The notes under the pieces are model-generated. The model was not told the DNA's origin. It made no database searches and worked only from the letters and a program-made list of their open reading frames with translations. The position numbers and the translations under genes were made by a program. This document shows, piece by piece, positions 7,328-15,391 of a stretch of DNA of 31,056 nucleotides (position 1 is the first letter of the stretch; every line of letters begins with the position of its first letter). This stretch comes from Bacteroidales bacterium (GTDB taxonomy: Bacteria > Bacteroidota > Bacteroidia > Bacteroidales > 4484-276). The stretch spans positions 4,017 to 35,072 of the forward strand of contig JAOZRY010000001.1 in the NCBI GenBank assembly GCA_029939965.1, read 5' to 3'.

Positions 7328-7708
7328 TTAACCTGTTGGTGCTTTCTTTTTATTAGCAACAGTTTTTTTCTTACCCTTACGTGTACGGGCATTATTTTTG
7401 GTGCACTGCCCCCTCAACGGTAAACCTAAACGATGACGGATTCCACGGTATGTACCGATATCCATTAGTCGTTTAATATTCATCTGAACTTCAGAGCGTA
7501 ATGTACCTTCAACTTTGCATTCATCGTTGATTATTTCCCTGATCTTGTTTTGTTCATCATCGCTCCACTCCTGAACCTTCTTATTATAATCCACTTCGGC
7601 TTTAACAAGAATTTCATTTGCCAGGCTTCTGCCTATGCCATGAATGTAAGTGAGCGCTATAACACCTCTTTTATTTCTTGGTATGTCAACACCTGCAATA
7701 CGTGCCAT
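7328..7708 (-). CDS. rpsM: 30S ribosomal protein S13
   Basis: 126 residues. It sits in the 30S head and its tail reaches the P-site tRNA and intersubunit bridges. Start MARIAGVDIPRNKRGVIALT, helix-turn GIGRSLANEIL, core IGTYRGIRHRLGLPLRGQ and the basic tail NARTRKGKKK are all present. It lies 25 bases downstream of rpmJ in the standard infA-rpmJ-rpsM-rpsK-rpsD-rpoA order. Confidence 0.98.
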   Translation of the reverse strand: MARIAGVDIPRNKRGVIALTYIHGIGRSLANEILVKAEVDYNKKVQEWSDDEQNKIREIINDECKVEGTLRSEVQMNIKRLMDIGTYRGIRHRLGLPLRGQCTKNNARTRKGKKKTVANKKKAPTG

Positions 7709-7733
7709 AATATATCTCTTAATTTAATTATTA

Positions 7734-7850
7734 TTAACCCTGTCTTTGTTTGAACTTAGGATTCTTTTTGTTGATGACATAAAGTCGACCTTTACGGCGA
7801 ACGATCTTACAATCTGACGTTCTCTTTTTAATTGAAGCTCTAACTTTCAT
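7734..7850 (-). CDS. rpmJ: 50S ribosomal protein L36 (zinc-free form)
   Basis: A 38-residue protein, short enough to be missed by gene callers. It begins MKVRASIKKRTSDCKIVRRK and ends NPKFKQRQG. Zinc-binding L36 has three Cys and one His (positions 11, 14, 27 and 33 in E. coli numbering); here only Cys14 remains and the others are Thr, Asn and Phe, so this is the C-minus form that cannot hold zinc. L36 binds 23S rRNA at the large-subunit stalk base. It lies 11 bases after infA and 25 before rpsM, its usual place. Confidence 0.97.
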   Translation of the reverse strand: MKVRASIKKRTSDCKIVRRKGRLYVINKKNPKFKQRQG

Positions 7851-7861
7851 AACTATCTTTG

Positions 7862-8080
7862 TTACTTGTATCTGAATGTAATTCTACCTTTGCTCAAATC
7901 ATACGGCGACATCGCAATTTTAACACGATCACCAGGCAGAATCTTGATATAATGCATTCTCATTTTCCCTGAAATGTGAGCTGTGATCACATGTCCATTT
8001 TCAAGTTCAACCCTGAACATTGCATTACCCAGTGATTCTATCACTGTTCCATCTTGTTCTATTACTGCTTGTTTGGCCAT
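7862..8080 (-). CDS. infA: Translation initiation factor IF-1
   Basis: 72 residues, the normal length, a single OB-fold. IF-1 fills the A site of the 30S subunit during initiation and helps IF-2 and IF-3. Landmarks: MAKQAVIEQDGTVIESLGN, MFRVELENGHVITAHISGKM, ILPGDRVKIAMSPYDLSKG and RITFRYK at the end. It lies 24 bases after map and 11 before rpmJ. Confidence 0.98.
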   Translation of the reverse strand: MAKQAVIEQDGTVIESLGNAMFRVELENGHVITAHISGKMRMHYIKILPGDRVKIAMSPYDLSKGRITFRYK

Positions 8081-8104
8081 ATAATATAGTGTCCAATATT
8101 TTTA

Positions 8105-8887
8105 TTAGTTCTTATTCTTTAATACTTCTTCAATAAAATCAAATGTTGATAAAATCTCTGCTTTTCCTTTCCGAACCACGATATCATGTTCGAAATGAGC
8201 TGATGGTTTTGCATCGTCTGTCCTTATAGTCCAACCATCACGTTCCTGAAAAACTTTTTTAACTCCAAGGTTTATCATCGGCTCAATGGCCAAAACCATA
8301 CCTGCACGCAATTCTTTTCCTTTTCCGCGTCGCCCGAAGTTTGGTACCTCAGGTTTTTCGTGCAAATTACTACCCAATCCATGACCAACCAAATCTCTCA
8401 CAACTCCGTAACCAAAAGATTCACAATAACTTTGAATACTGTATCCAATATCTCCAATTCTGTTTCCAACAACAGCAGCATCTATTCCTTTGTACAAAGA
8501 TTCACGAGTACGTTGCAATAGCATCAAGGTTTTTTTGTCCACCTCTCCAATGGTAAATGTAAAAGCAGAATCACCAAAATATCCATTCTTTTTTACACCA
8601 CAATCAATAGAGATAATATCACCTTCGATTAATTCGTAATCACCCGGAATTCCATGAACAACTTCATCATTAACTGAGGTACAAAGTGTAGCAGGAAATC
8701 CGCCATAGCCCTTAAACCCGGGAACAGCATCATTATCCCTAATGAACTCTTCAGCAATTTTATCTAATTCTCCGGTATTTACTCCCGGCTTGATATGTTT
8801 TGCTACTTCGGCTAAAGTTTTACCAACAAGTAAAGAACTTATTCTTATTATTTCAATTTCTTCCTCGGTTTTAATGAGTGCGCTCAT
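8105..8887 (-). CDS. map: Methionine aminopeptidase, type I
   Basis: 260 residues. It removes the initiator Met from new proteins co-translationally, in the cytoplasm at the tunnel exit. The five metal ligands are all recognisable: two Asp in ISIDCGVKKNGYFGDSAFTF, the His in LVGHGLGSNLHE, a Glu in VLAIEPM and a Glu in HFEHDIVV. The substrate-loop His of type I enzymes fits VVHGIPGDY. There is no long N-terminal zinc-finger extension. Its place between secY and infA is typical of Bacteroidota and Firmicutes. Confidence 0.97.
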   Translation of the reverse strand: MSALIKTEEEIEIIRISSLLVGKTLAEVAKHIKPGVNTGELDKIAEEFIRDNDAVPGFKGYGGFPATLCTSVNDEVVHGIPGDYELIEGDIISIDCGVKKNGYFGDSAFTFTIGEVDKKTLMLLQRTRESLYKGIDAAVVGNRIGDIGYSIQSYCESFGYGVVRDLVGHGLGSNLHEKPEVPNFGRRGKGKELRAGMVLAIEPMINLGVKKVFQERDGWTIRTDDAKPSAHFEHDIVVRKGKAEILSTFDFIEEVLKNKN

Positions 8888-8908
8888 AATAACTGACCTA
8901 TTATTCTT

Positions 8909-10273
8909 CTACATTCCTCCAGAAGACCTTCCCTTAATTCTGCCTGATTTAGTCAAACCATCGTAATGCCTCATAAGTAAATGACTTTCAACTTGCGACA
9001 GCGTATCAAGAACAACACCTACCAAAATAAGAAGCGATGTTCCTCCATAGAACTGGGCAAACTGTGCATTAACACCTATTAAACTAACAAAAGCAGGCAT
9101 GATAGCCACCAAACCCAAAAACATAGAGCCCGGGAAAGTAATTCTTGACATTATTGTATCAATAAATTCAGCAGTACGGCGTCCGGGTTTAACACCGGGA
9201 ATAAAACCACCATTCTTTTTCATATCATCAGCCATCTGATTGGGATTAACTGTAATAGCAGTATAGAAATACGTAAAAATCACAATCATCATAAAAAACA
9301 CAAAATTATACCAAAACCCGTTAATATTTGTAAACGTTGCAGCAAAACCGGTTAAAGAATCGGATTGAGCATAGTTAGCAATAGTTAATGGGAGGAACAT
9401 AATTGCTTGCGCAAAGATGATGGGCATTACACCTGCAGCATTCACTTTGAGTGGGATATACTGACGAACACCGCCATACTGACGATTTCCAACAACACGC
9501 TTTGCATATTGAACCGGTATTCTTCGGGTACCCTGTACAAGTAAAATTGTGAGTAAGATAACGCCTACAAGAATTATTAGTTCTACAATAAAAATTACCA
9601 GTCCACCACCTTGCTCTTCCATACGTGAAATAAACTCACCAAATAATGCAAAAGGCAATCGTGCAATGATACCAATCATAATGATCAACGAAATACCATT
9701 CCCAATCCCTTTATCAGTTATCTTTTCGCCCAACCACATTACAAACATCGATCCTGCCGTAAGCATAATGATGGATGAAATTCCGAAGAACGAGAAAATA
9801 GAATGAGACATAATATTCGGACTGAAGGGATAAATTGCCTCAGGTGGAAGTTGACTTACTATATTTGCTATATATGCAGGTGATTGGAAAATAAGAATAA
9901 TTACAGTTAAATAACGTGTAATCTGATTGATTTTTTTCCTACCACTTTCACCCTCTTTTTGTAACCTCTGGAAATAAGGGATTGCCATACCCAACAACTG
10001 CACTACAATAGATGCAGAGATGTAGGGCATTATTCCTAATGCAAAAATAGAAGCATTTGAAAATGCACCTCCTGAGAACATATTTAACAATCCTAACAAC
10101 CCACTTGACGTTTGTTGCTGGAGTGCATCAAGCATATCAGGATCTACTCCGGGCAGTACTATGTATGACCCGAGTCTGTATAGAAGAATAATACCTAAGG
10201 TGTATGCTATCCTATTCCTTAGGTCTTCTATCTTGTATATATTCCGTATTGTTTCGATTAATCGTTTCATCAA
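8909..10273 (-). CDS. secY: Preprotein translocase subunit SecY
   Basis: 454 residues with about ten hydrophobic membrane segments. SecY is the channel through which Sec-dependent proteins cross or enter the inner membrane, together with SecE and SecG. Landmarks: IEDLRNRIAYTLGIILLYRLGSYIVLPG (TM1 region), NMFSGGAFSNASIFALGIMPYISASI (plug and TM2), GEKITDKGIGNGISLII, and the cytoplasmic loop with PLKVNAAGVMPIIFA. The C-terminal LLMRHYDGLTKSGRIKGR is the cytoplasmic tail. It begins 3 bases after the rplO stop codon, so the two are probably coupled. Confidence 0.98.
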   Translation of the reverse strand: MMKRLIETIRNIYKIEDLRNRIAYTLGIILLYRLGSYIVLPGVDPDMLDALQQQTSSGLLGLLNMFSGGAFSNASIFALGIMPYISASIVVQLLGMAIPYFQRLQKEGESGRKKINQITRYLTVIILIFQSPAYIANIVSQLPPEAIYPFSPNIMSHSIFSFFGISSIIMLTAGSMFVMWLGEKITDKGIGNGISLIIMIGIIARLPFALFGEFISRMEEQGGGLVIFIVELIILVGVILLTILLVQGTRRIPVQYAKRVVGNRQYGGVRQYIPLKVNAAGVMPIIFAQAIMFLPLTIANYAQSDSLTGFAATFTNINGFWYNFVFFMMIVIFTYFYTAITVNPNQMADDMKKNGGFIPGVKPGRRTAEFIDTIMSRITFPGSMFLGLVAIMPAFVSLIGVNAQFAQFYGGTSLLILVGVVLDTLSQVESHLLMRHYDGLTKSGRIKGRSSGGM

Positions 10274-10276
10274 AAA

Positions 10277-10723
10277 TTAGATTTTTGTTGCAACACCACC
10301 TTGCTGTTCGATTGCTTCCTGAGCTGTTTTTGAAAATCCATGAGCTTCTACTTCGAGTTTGGTTTTAAGTTCACCACGACCCAAAATCTTGATTAGATCA
10401 TTCTTTTGAGCTAAACCATTTTCGATAAGCACATTTAAATTAAAAACTGTAATATTCTTTTCGTCCACCAGTTTTTGCAAGGCGTCGATATTAATACCAC
10501 GATATTCTTTTCGGTTAATATTTTTGAAACCGCCTTTTGGAATACGACGATAAAGTGGCATTTGACCACCTTCAAAGCCAATTTTTCTTTTGTAGCCAGA
10601 TCTCGACTTTGCACCTTTGTGCCCTCTTGTAGAGGTACCACCTCTTCCAGATCCCTGTCCGCGTCCAATTCTTTTTCTGTTCTTGATTGAACCTTCTGCC
10701 GGTTTTAGATTACTTAAATCCAT
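10277..10723 (-). CDS. rplO: 50S ribosomal protein L15
   Basis: 148 residues. The N-terminus is the usual Gly/Arg-rich extended arm (IGRGQGSGRGGTSTRGHKGA) that threads into 23S rRNA; the globular end includes GFEGGQMPLYRRIPKGGF and a C-terminal AHGFSKTAQEAIEQQGG. L15 is a late-assembling large-subunit protein. It lies between rpmD and secY, as in the spc operon elsewhere. Confidence 0.98.
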   Translation of the reverse strand: MDLSNLKPAEGSIKNRKRIGRGQGSGRGGTSTRGHKGAKSRSGYKRKIGFEGGQMPLYRRIPKGGFKNINRKEYRGINIDALQKLVDEKNITVFNLNVLIENGLAQKNDLIKILGRGELKTKLEVEAHGFSKTAQEAIEQQGGVATKI

Positions 10724-10746
10724 TTTATACTATTAATTAGGATTGT

Positions 10747-10926
10747 TTACAATTCTTCAACTTCAACTAAGTGTTTCACTCTGTTGACCATTCCCATGAT
10801 CTGTGGATTAACCTCGTGCTCAACTACCCTGTTAATTTTGTTAAGTCCCAGAGCCACCAAGGTTTTCTTTTGTCTCGCCGGACGTCCAATTCCGCTTTTA
10901 ACCTGTTTGATTATTATCTTACTCAT
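10747..10926 (-). CDS. rpmD: 50S ribosomal protein L30
   Basis: 59 codons: start MSKIIIKQVKSGIGRPARQK, middle TLVALGLNKINRVVEH, end MGMVNRVKHLVEVEEL then TAA at 10747-10749. This is the full bacterial L30 length, with its three-stranded sheet and two helices. It fills the space between rpsE and rplO exactly where L30 is expected, with 25 bases to rpsE and 23 to rplO. Confidence 0.97.
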   Translation of the reverse strand: MSKIIIKQVKSGIGRPARQKKTLVALGLNKINRVVEHEVNPQIMGMVNRVKHLVEVEEL

Positions 10927-10951
10927 TTTTCCGGTAGTTTAAAATAAAAAA

Positions 10952-11470
10952 TTAACCATTAAATACCTTTTCAAGTGGGATGCCTCTCATTTGAGCAATA
11001 GTATAGGGATCACGCATTTTGAGTAAAGCATTAATTGTTGCTTTTACTACACTATGCGGGTTTGACGAACCTTTTGACTTTGCAAGTACATCTTTAATAC
11101 CAACACTCTCGAATACAGCACGCATCGCACCACCGGCAATTACACCAGTACCAGCTGAGGCAGGTTTCATAAAAACAAAAGCACCACTATATTTACCAAC
11201 GGCCTCATGAGGAAGAGTTCCATTTAGAACCGGAATCTTAATCAGATTTTTCTTGGCATCGTCAATACCTTTGGAAATGGCCGAAGCCACCTCTTTTGCT
11301 TTACCTAACCCAAAACCTACAACACCCTTTTCGTTACCTACTACAACGATAGCTGAAAAGCTGAAAGTTCTACCACCTTTGGTAACCTTGGTTACCCGTT
11401 GGATACTTACAAGCTTATCCTTGAATTCTATCTCGCTTGATTTTACTCGTTTAACGTTTACGTTTGTCAT
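10952..11470 (-). CDS. rpsE: 30S ribosomal protein S5
   Basis: 172 residues. S5 helps line the mRNA entry channel and affects decoding accuracy. The double-stranded-RNA-binding-like N-terminal domain shows FKDKLVSIQRVTKVTKGGR and FSAIVVVGNEKGVVGFGLGKA; the second domain shows GTGVIAGGAMRAVFESVGI and AKSKGSSNPHSVVKATINAL. It lies 6 bases after the rplR stop codon. Confidence 0.98.
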   Translation of the reverse strand: MTNVNVKRVKSSEIEFKDKLVSIQRVTKVTKGGRTFSFSAIVVVGNEKGVVGFGLGKAKEVASAISKGIDDAKKNLIKIPVLNGTLPHEAVGKYSGAFVFMKPASAGTGVIAGGAMRAVFESVGIKDVLAKSKGSSNPHSVVKATINALLKMRDPYTIAQMRGIPLEKVFNG

Positions 11471-11476
11471 GATTCC

Positions 11477-11839
11477 TTAAAATTTAAGTCCGCTCTTTCT
11501 TGCTGCTTCCGCCAAAGCTTTAACTCGTCCATGGTACAGATATCCGTTGCGATCGAAAACAACAGTTTTAATACCTGCATCCAATGCTTTCTTTGCAATT
11601 TCACCGCCAACTTTTTGCGACAACTCTATTTTTGTACCTTTTTCCTTCGATAACTCACCACCTTTTGTAGATGCTGAAATCAAAGTTTTTCCGTTTAGAT
11701 CATCAATCAACTGAGCATAAATCTCTTTGTTGCTTCTGAAAACAGAAAGGCGTGGTTGTTCAGGAGTACCAGATATGATTTTTCTTATCCGTAGCTTAAT
11801 CCTATTTCTTCTGTATTGTTTTCTGTTCTTTATTGCCAT
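11477..11839 (-). CDS. rplR: 50S ribosomal protein L18
   Basis: 120 residues from the ATG at 11839, giving MAIKNRKQYRRNRIKLRIR. The frame is open further upstream to 11929, but those 30 residues (Cys/Trp-containing and hydrophobic) have no counterpart in L18 and would run back toward the end of rplF, so I chose 11839. L18 binds 5S rRNA and anchors it to the large subunit; the landmarks PRLSVFRSNKEIYAQLIDD, FDRNGYLYHGRVKALAEAAR and GLKF at the end are all there. Confidence 0.97.
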   Translation of the reverse strand: MAIKNRKQYRRNRIKLRIRKIISGTPEQPRLSVFRSNKEIYAQLIDDLNGKTLISASTKGGELSKEKGTKIELSQKVGGEIAKKALDAGIKTVVFDRNGYLYHGRVKALAEAARKSGLKF

Positions 11840-11882
11840 TTCACAATGGAGTTTTATCAGATTAAATATTATTGTCCATCTA

Positions 11883-12437
11883 TTAACTAGCAGCTGCTTT
11901 ACCTGCTTTACGCTTAATTTCTTCACCAAGGTATTTAATACCTTTACCTTTATAAGGTTCGGGTTTTCTCAGAGATCGGATTTTTGCAGCAATTTGTCCT
12001 ACAAGCTGTTTATCAGCCGATGTAAGAATTATTCGTGGGTTTTTACCTCTTTCGGTAACAGTTTCGGCTTTCACTTCATCGGGAAGAATCATAATTATGT
12101 TGTGTGAAAAACCCAACGCAAATTCAATTTGATTTCCCTTAGCTTGTGCCTTATAACCAACCCCTACAAGTTCCTGGGTAATTTTATACCCTTCCGATAC
12201 ACCTTTAACCATGTTTGCCAATAACGACCTGTAAAGTCCGTGCATTGCTTTATGACGCTTTTGATCAGTTGGGCGTATTACAACTACTTTCCCATCTTCA
12301 ACTTTTACACTAAGATCGGAATCGATCTTTTGTTCGAGCGTACCCAATTTACCTTTTACGGTAACAATGTTATTATCGGCTACTTTAATTTCAACTCCTT
12401 GCGGAATCGCAATCGGTAATTTTCCTATTCTTGACAT
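11883..12437 (-). CDS. rplF: 50S ribosomal protein L6
   Basis: 184 residues from ATG 12437 (MSRIGKLPIAIPQGVEIKV). An in-frame ATG at 12467 would add ten residues but overlaps the end of rpsH, so the family-typical start is preferred. Two similar L6 domains are visible; the second carries the motif ELVGVGYKAQ and the C-terminal signature KPEPYKGKGIKYLGEEI. L6 lies near the sarcin-ricin loop of 23S rRNA, by the factor-binding site. Confidence 0.97.
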   Translation of the reverse strand: MSRIGKLPIAIPQGVEIKVADNNIVTVKGKLGTLEQKIDSDLSVKVEDGKVVVIRPTDQKRHKAMHGLYRSLLANMVKGVSEGYKITQELVGVGYKAQAKGNQIEFALGFSHNIIMILPDEVKAETVTERGKNPRIILTSADKQLVGQIAAKIRSLRKPEPYKGKGIKYLGEEIKRKAGKAAAS

Positions 12438-12451
12438 TTTATTCTCTCTTT

Positions 12452-12850
12452 TTAGCTGACGTAACAAATTACTTCGCCGCCAATTTTCTGCTGACGGGCT
12501 TCTTTATCAGTCATCAGTCCTCTTGAAGTGCTAATAACAGCTACACCCAAACCGTTCAATACACGTGGTAAATCGCGATGTCCCTCGTATTTTCTAAGAC
12601 CAGGCCGACTTGCTCTTTCAATTGTCGTAATTGCCGGAAGCTTTGAAACCGGATTATACTTTATGGCAATTTTTATGCTTTTCGGGAATTTATCTTCTTC
12701 GAATTTGTAATTTAATATATATCCTTTTTCGAACAAAATTTTTGTTAATTCCTGCTTCATTTTGGAGGATGGTATCTCAACGACACGATGCCCAGCCATT
12801 ATGGCATTTCTTAACCTTGTGAGATAATCTGAAATTGGATCAGTAAACAT
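12452..12850 (-). CDS. rpsH: 30S ribosomal protein S8
   Basis: 132 residues. S8 binds helix 21 of 16S rRNA and is required early in 30S assembly. Start MFTDPISDYLTRLRNAIMAG, central RASRPGLRKYEG, and the S8 signature GLGVAVISTSRGLMTD near the C-terminus are clear. In E. coli, S8 represses the spc operon at a site near rplE; no such fold was identified here. It is 14 bases upstream of the chosen rplF start. Confidence 0.98.
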   Translation of the reverse strand: MFTDPISDYLTRLRNAIMAGHRVVEIPSSKMKQELTKILFEKGYILNYKFEEDKFPKSIKIAIKYNPVSKLPAITTIERASRPGLRKYEGHRDLPRVLNGLGVAVISTSRGLMTDKEARQQKIGGEVICYVS

Positions 12851-12884
12851 ATTCTGAACTTTATATTTATTTCTTATTCTTTAT

Positions 12885-13154
12885 TTACCAACTTGCTTTT
12901 TTAACTCCCGGAATTAATCCCGATAATGCCATTTCGCGAAAATTAATTCGCGATACACCGAATAGTCTCATATACCCTTTGGGGCGACCAGTAAGGTTAC
13001 AACGATTGTGCATACGAACTGCGGAGGAGTTCTTAGGTAACTTTTGTAATGCAACATAGTCACCTGCTTCTTTAAGAGCGGCACGCTTCTCAGCGTATTT
13101 GTCAACGAGTTTTTTTCTCTTGACTTCTCTTGCTTTCATCGACTCTTTAGCCAT
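12885..13154 (-). CDS. rpsN: 30S ribosomal protein S14 (zinc-free, long form)
   Basis: 89 residues, the long C-minus form. The core is MHNRCNLTGRPKGYMRLFGV then SRINFREMALSG; zinc-binding S14 has four Cys in this region, and here only one remains. The N-terminal half (MAKESMKAREVKRKKLVDKY) is the extra helix of the long form. S14 sits in the 30S head near S3 and S10. It lies 10 bases after rplE. Confidence 0.97.
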   Translation of the reverse strand: MAKESMKAREVKRKKLVDKYAEKRAALKEAGDYVALQKLPKNSSAVRMHNRCNLTGRPKGYMRLFGVSRINFREMALSGLIPGVKKASW

Positions 13155-13164
13155 AAATCAATAT

Positions 13165-13719
13165 TTATTTTTGATTTTTAAATGGTAATCCAAATGCTTT
13201 CAACAAAGCAATTGCCTCGGTATCATTTTTTGCACTAGTAACAAAAGTGACATCCAAACCATTGATTTTGTTAACCTTATCAATAACGATTTCGGGAAAT
13301 ACAATTTGCTCGGTTATACCAAGTGTATAGTTCCCTCTACCATCAAACCCTTTGTCGTTGATACCTCTAAAATCTCTTATCCTGGGAATAGATACAGATA
13401 CTAACCTATCAAGAAATTCGTACATCTGATTTTGGCGCAGGGTAACCCTTACACCAATTGGCATACCTTTTCTCAATTTAAAGTTAGAGATATCTTTCTT
13501 TGATTTTGTAGCTACAGCTTTTTGTCCTGCAATGAGCGACATTTCTGTAATACCACCATCAATCAGTTTTTTGTCTGTGATTGCATCACCCAAACCCTGA
13601 TTCAACGCTATTTTCAGCAACTTCGGAACCTGCATTGGACTCTTGAATTCGAATTGCTTAAGGAGTTGCGGATGAATCTCCTCTATGTACTTTGTTTTAA
13701 GTCTTGGAATGTAACTCAT
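13165..13719 (-). CDS. rplE: 50S ribosomal protein L5
   Basis: 184 residues. L5 binds 5S rRNA and contacts the P-site tRNA and S13. Landmarks: MQVPKLLKIALNQGLGD (the L5 signature), LIAGQKAVATKSKKDISNFK, LRKGMPIGVRVTLR, and the C-terminal DVTFVTSAKNDTEAIALLKAFG. The start codon shares one base with the stop of rplX (TAATG), so translation is probably coupled. Unusually for this window, a perfect GGAGGT lies 9 bases before the ATG, inside the last codons of rplX. Confidence 0.98.
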   Translation of the reverse strand: MSYIPRLKTKYIEEIHPQLLKQFEFKSPMQVPKLLKIALNQGLGDAITDKKLIDGGITEMSLIAGQKAVATKSKKDISNFKLRKGMPIGVRVTLRQNQMYEFLDRLVSVSIPRIRDFRGINDKGFDGRGNYTLGITEQIVFPEIVIDKVNKINGLDVTFVTSAKNDTEAIALLKAFGLPFKNQK

Positions 13720-14045
13720 TATTTAATTACCTCCCCTGATTTTTTTGAATAGCGAACAAGTTTACCTGATTTTTCATCGATTTTTCGACCTAAGCGTGTG
13801 GCATTTCCTGCACCATCAATTAGCATAAGATTTGATAATTTAATTGGTGATTCTTTCTTGACTATGCCACCCTGTGGGTTTTGAGCATCAGGTTTCGCAT
13901 GCTTCGATACCATGTTAACACTTTCGACGATTGCAGTTTTTTTCTTATGATCGACGAGTAAGACCTTACCTTGCTGGCCTTTTGAATCGCCGGAAATAAC
14001 CATTACATTATCGCCTTTAATTATATATAATTTATAGTCTTTCAT
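13719..14045 (-). CDS. rplX: 50S ribosomal protein L24
   Basis: 108 residues. The KOW motif is clear near the start (KGDNVMVISGDSKGQQGKV), followed by VESVNMVSKHAKP and GGIVKKESPIKLSNLMLID. L24 initiates 50S assembly by binding the 5' domain of 23S rRNA. The first ATG gives MKDYKLYIIKGDN, the usual length. The stop overlaps the rplE start by one base. Confidence 0.97.
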   Translation of the reverse strand: MKDYKLYIIKGDNVMVISGDSKGQQGKVLLVDHKKKTAIVESVNMVSKHAKPDAQNPQGGIVKKESPIKLSNLMLIDGAGNATRLGRKIDEKSGKLVRYSKKSGEVIK

Positions 14046-14059
14046 TGTCTACTAATTTT

Positions 14060-14428
14060 TTAAAGAACCTCTGGTGCCAGAGAAACAATTTTCATATACT
14101 GTTTTTCTCTCAGCTCGCGAGCTACAGGGCCAAAAATACGTGTACCTATCATTTCGCCAGTTGTGTTTAAAAGAACAACAGCATTATCCTCAAAACGAAT
14201 GTATGTACCATCTGGTCTCCTGGTTTCTTTCCTTGTTCTAACAATAACAGCTTTTGAAACCGTACCTTTTTTTATGTTTCCTGACGGTAGTGCATGCTTT
14301 ACGGTAACAATAATACTATCACCAATGCGAGCATACCGTTTACCTGTACCGCCCAGCACACTTATGCAAAGCACCTCTTTTGCTCCACTATTGTCAGCTA
14401 CTGATAATCTGGATTCTTTTTGTATCAT
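14060..14428 (-). CDS. rplN: 50S ribosomal protein L14
   Basis: 122 residues, the near-invariant bacterial length. L14 lies at the subunit interface, forms an intersubunit bridge and is the docking site of the silencing factor RsfS. The sequence starts MIQKESRLSVADNSGAKEVL and contains VSKAVIVRTRKETRRPDGTY, FEDNAVVLLN and GTRIFGPVARELREK. It lies 2 bases after the rpsQ stop codon. Confidence 0.98.
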   Translation of the reverse strand: MIQKESRLSVADNSGAKEVLCISVLGGTGKRYARIGDSIIVTVKHALPSGNIKKGTVSKAVIVRTRKETRRPDGTYIRFEDNAVVLLNTTGEMIGTRIFGPVARELREKQYMKIVSLAPEVL

Positions 14429-14430
14429 GA

Positions 14431-14697
14431 CTACTTAGCTCTTTCGATAATTTCAACTAATCTCCAACATTTATTTTTACTCAAAGGCCTGGTTTCCATA
14501 ATGCGAACTGTATCACCAATGTTACATTCGTTTTTCTCATCATGTGCAGAAAACTTTGAAGATTTCCTAACGAATTTTTTGTAAATTGGGTGCTTCACCC
14601 TGCGCTCAACCTGAACCACAATAGACTTTTCCATCTTATTACTGGTAACTAGGCCAATACGTTCTTTTCTTAACGATCTTGTTGATTTGGCTTCCAT
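14431..14697 (-). CDS. rpsQ: 30S ribosomal protein S17
   Basis: 88 residues. S17 is an OB-fold primary 16S rRNA binder. Landmarks: RKERIGLVTSNKMEKSIVV, ERRVKHPIYKKFVRKSSKF and GDTVRIMETRPLSKNKCWRL, all typical. It sits between rpmC (15 bases) and rplN (2 bases). Confidence 0.98.
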   Translation of the reverse strand: MEAKSTRSLRKERIGLVTSNKMEKSIVVQVERRVKHPIYKKFVRKSSKFSAHDEKNECNIGDTVRIMETRPLSKNKCWRLVEIIERAK

Positions 14698-14712
14698 TAT
14701 TATGAAATCTGA

Positions 14713-14913
14713 TTATAATTTTTCATCAAGTTGTCTTTTGCGAATTTCCGTTTTTAATCTAGCTACAGTTCTTCTGTAGTCAACGATTTTATTCGGGTTT
14801 TCGAGTGGTGAAACAGCGTGATTAAGTTTCAACTTATTTAACTGCTTCTCCTCTTCTTCTAGTCTTTCAAGCAAATCGTCGTTTGACAATTCTAATATAA
14901 CATTTTGTTTCAT
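14713..14913 (-). CDS. rpmC: 50S ribosomal protein L29
   Basis: 66 residues, two long helices. L29 lies at the peptide-tunnel exit next to L23 and contributes to the docking site for SRP and trigger factor. The family core reads LKLNHAVSPLENPNKIVDYR then RTVARLKTEIRKRQL. It lies 21 bases after rplP. Confidence 0.97.
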   Translation of the reverse strand: MKQNVILELSNDDLLERLEEEEKQLNKLKLNHAVSPLENPNKIVDYRRTVARLKTEIRKRQLDEKL

Positions 14914-14934
14914 GTTTCCGAATTATTCGAAATA

Positions 14935-15354
14935 TTATTCTTGATAATCTCTTCTTACAATAAATTTAGTGATAACAGGAAGTTTTTGAGCAGCAAGCCT
15001 GAGTGCTTCTTTGGCAACATTTAAAGGAACGCCATCAGCTTCAAAAATAATTCTTCCCGGAGTAACTCTTGCTACAAAATATTCGGGTGCACCTTTACCT
15101 TTACCCATCCTAACCTCTGCAGGCTTTTTTGTAACAGGTTTATCAGGAAAGACTTTGATCCATATCTGACCCTCACGTTTCATATAACGTGTAACGGCCT
15201 GACGAGCAGCCTCTATTTGTCGTCCTGTAAGCCAGGCTGACTGAAGAGTTTTGATTCCGAATGATCCAAAAGCAAGCTCGTTTCCGCGTCCTGCGTTCCC
15301 CTTCATTTTACCTTTCTGCTGCTTCCTGAATTTCGTTTTCCTTGGCTGTAACAT
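14935..15354 (-). CDS. rplP: 50S ribosomal protein L16
   Basis: 139 residues. L16 lies near the A site and the central protuberance and is assembled late. Landmarks: MLQPRKTKFRKQQKGKMKG, the family signatures ARQAVTRYMKREGQIWIKVF and RMGKGKGAPEYFVARVTPGR, and C-terminal AAQKLPVITKFIVR. It lies 37 bases after rpsC. Confidence 0.98.
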   Translation of the reverse strand: MLQPRKTKFRKQQKGKMKGNAGRGNELAFGSFGIKTLQSAWLTGRQIEAARQAVTRYMKREGQIWIKVFPDKPVTKKPAEVRMGKGKGAPEYFVARVTPGRIIFEADGVPLNVAKEALRLAAQKLPVITKFIVRRDYQE

Positions 15355-15391
15355 TTTTATTAATTATTGAAATGTGGATATAATTCGTTTT

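Noticed and set aside
9549..9806. Plus-strand open frame opposite secY
   Set aside because: Reverse-strand shadow of secY membrane segments, no start context or family match.
11840..11929. N-terminal extension of L18 in the open frame upstream of 11839
   Set aside because: The extra 30 residues do not resemble L18, and the ATG at 11839 gives the standard 120-residue protein.
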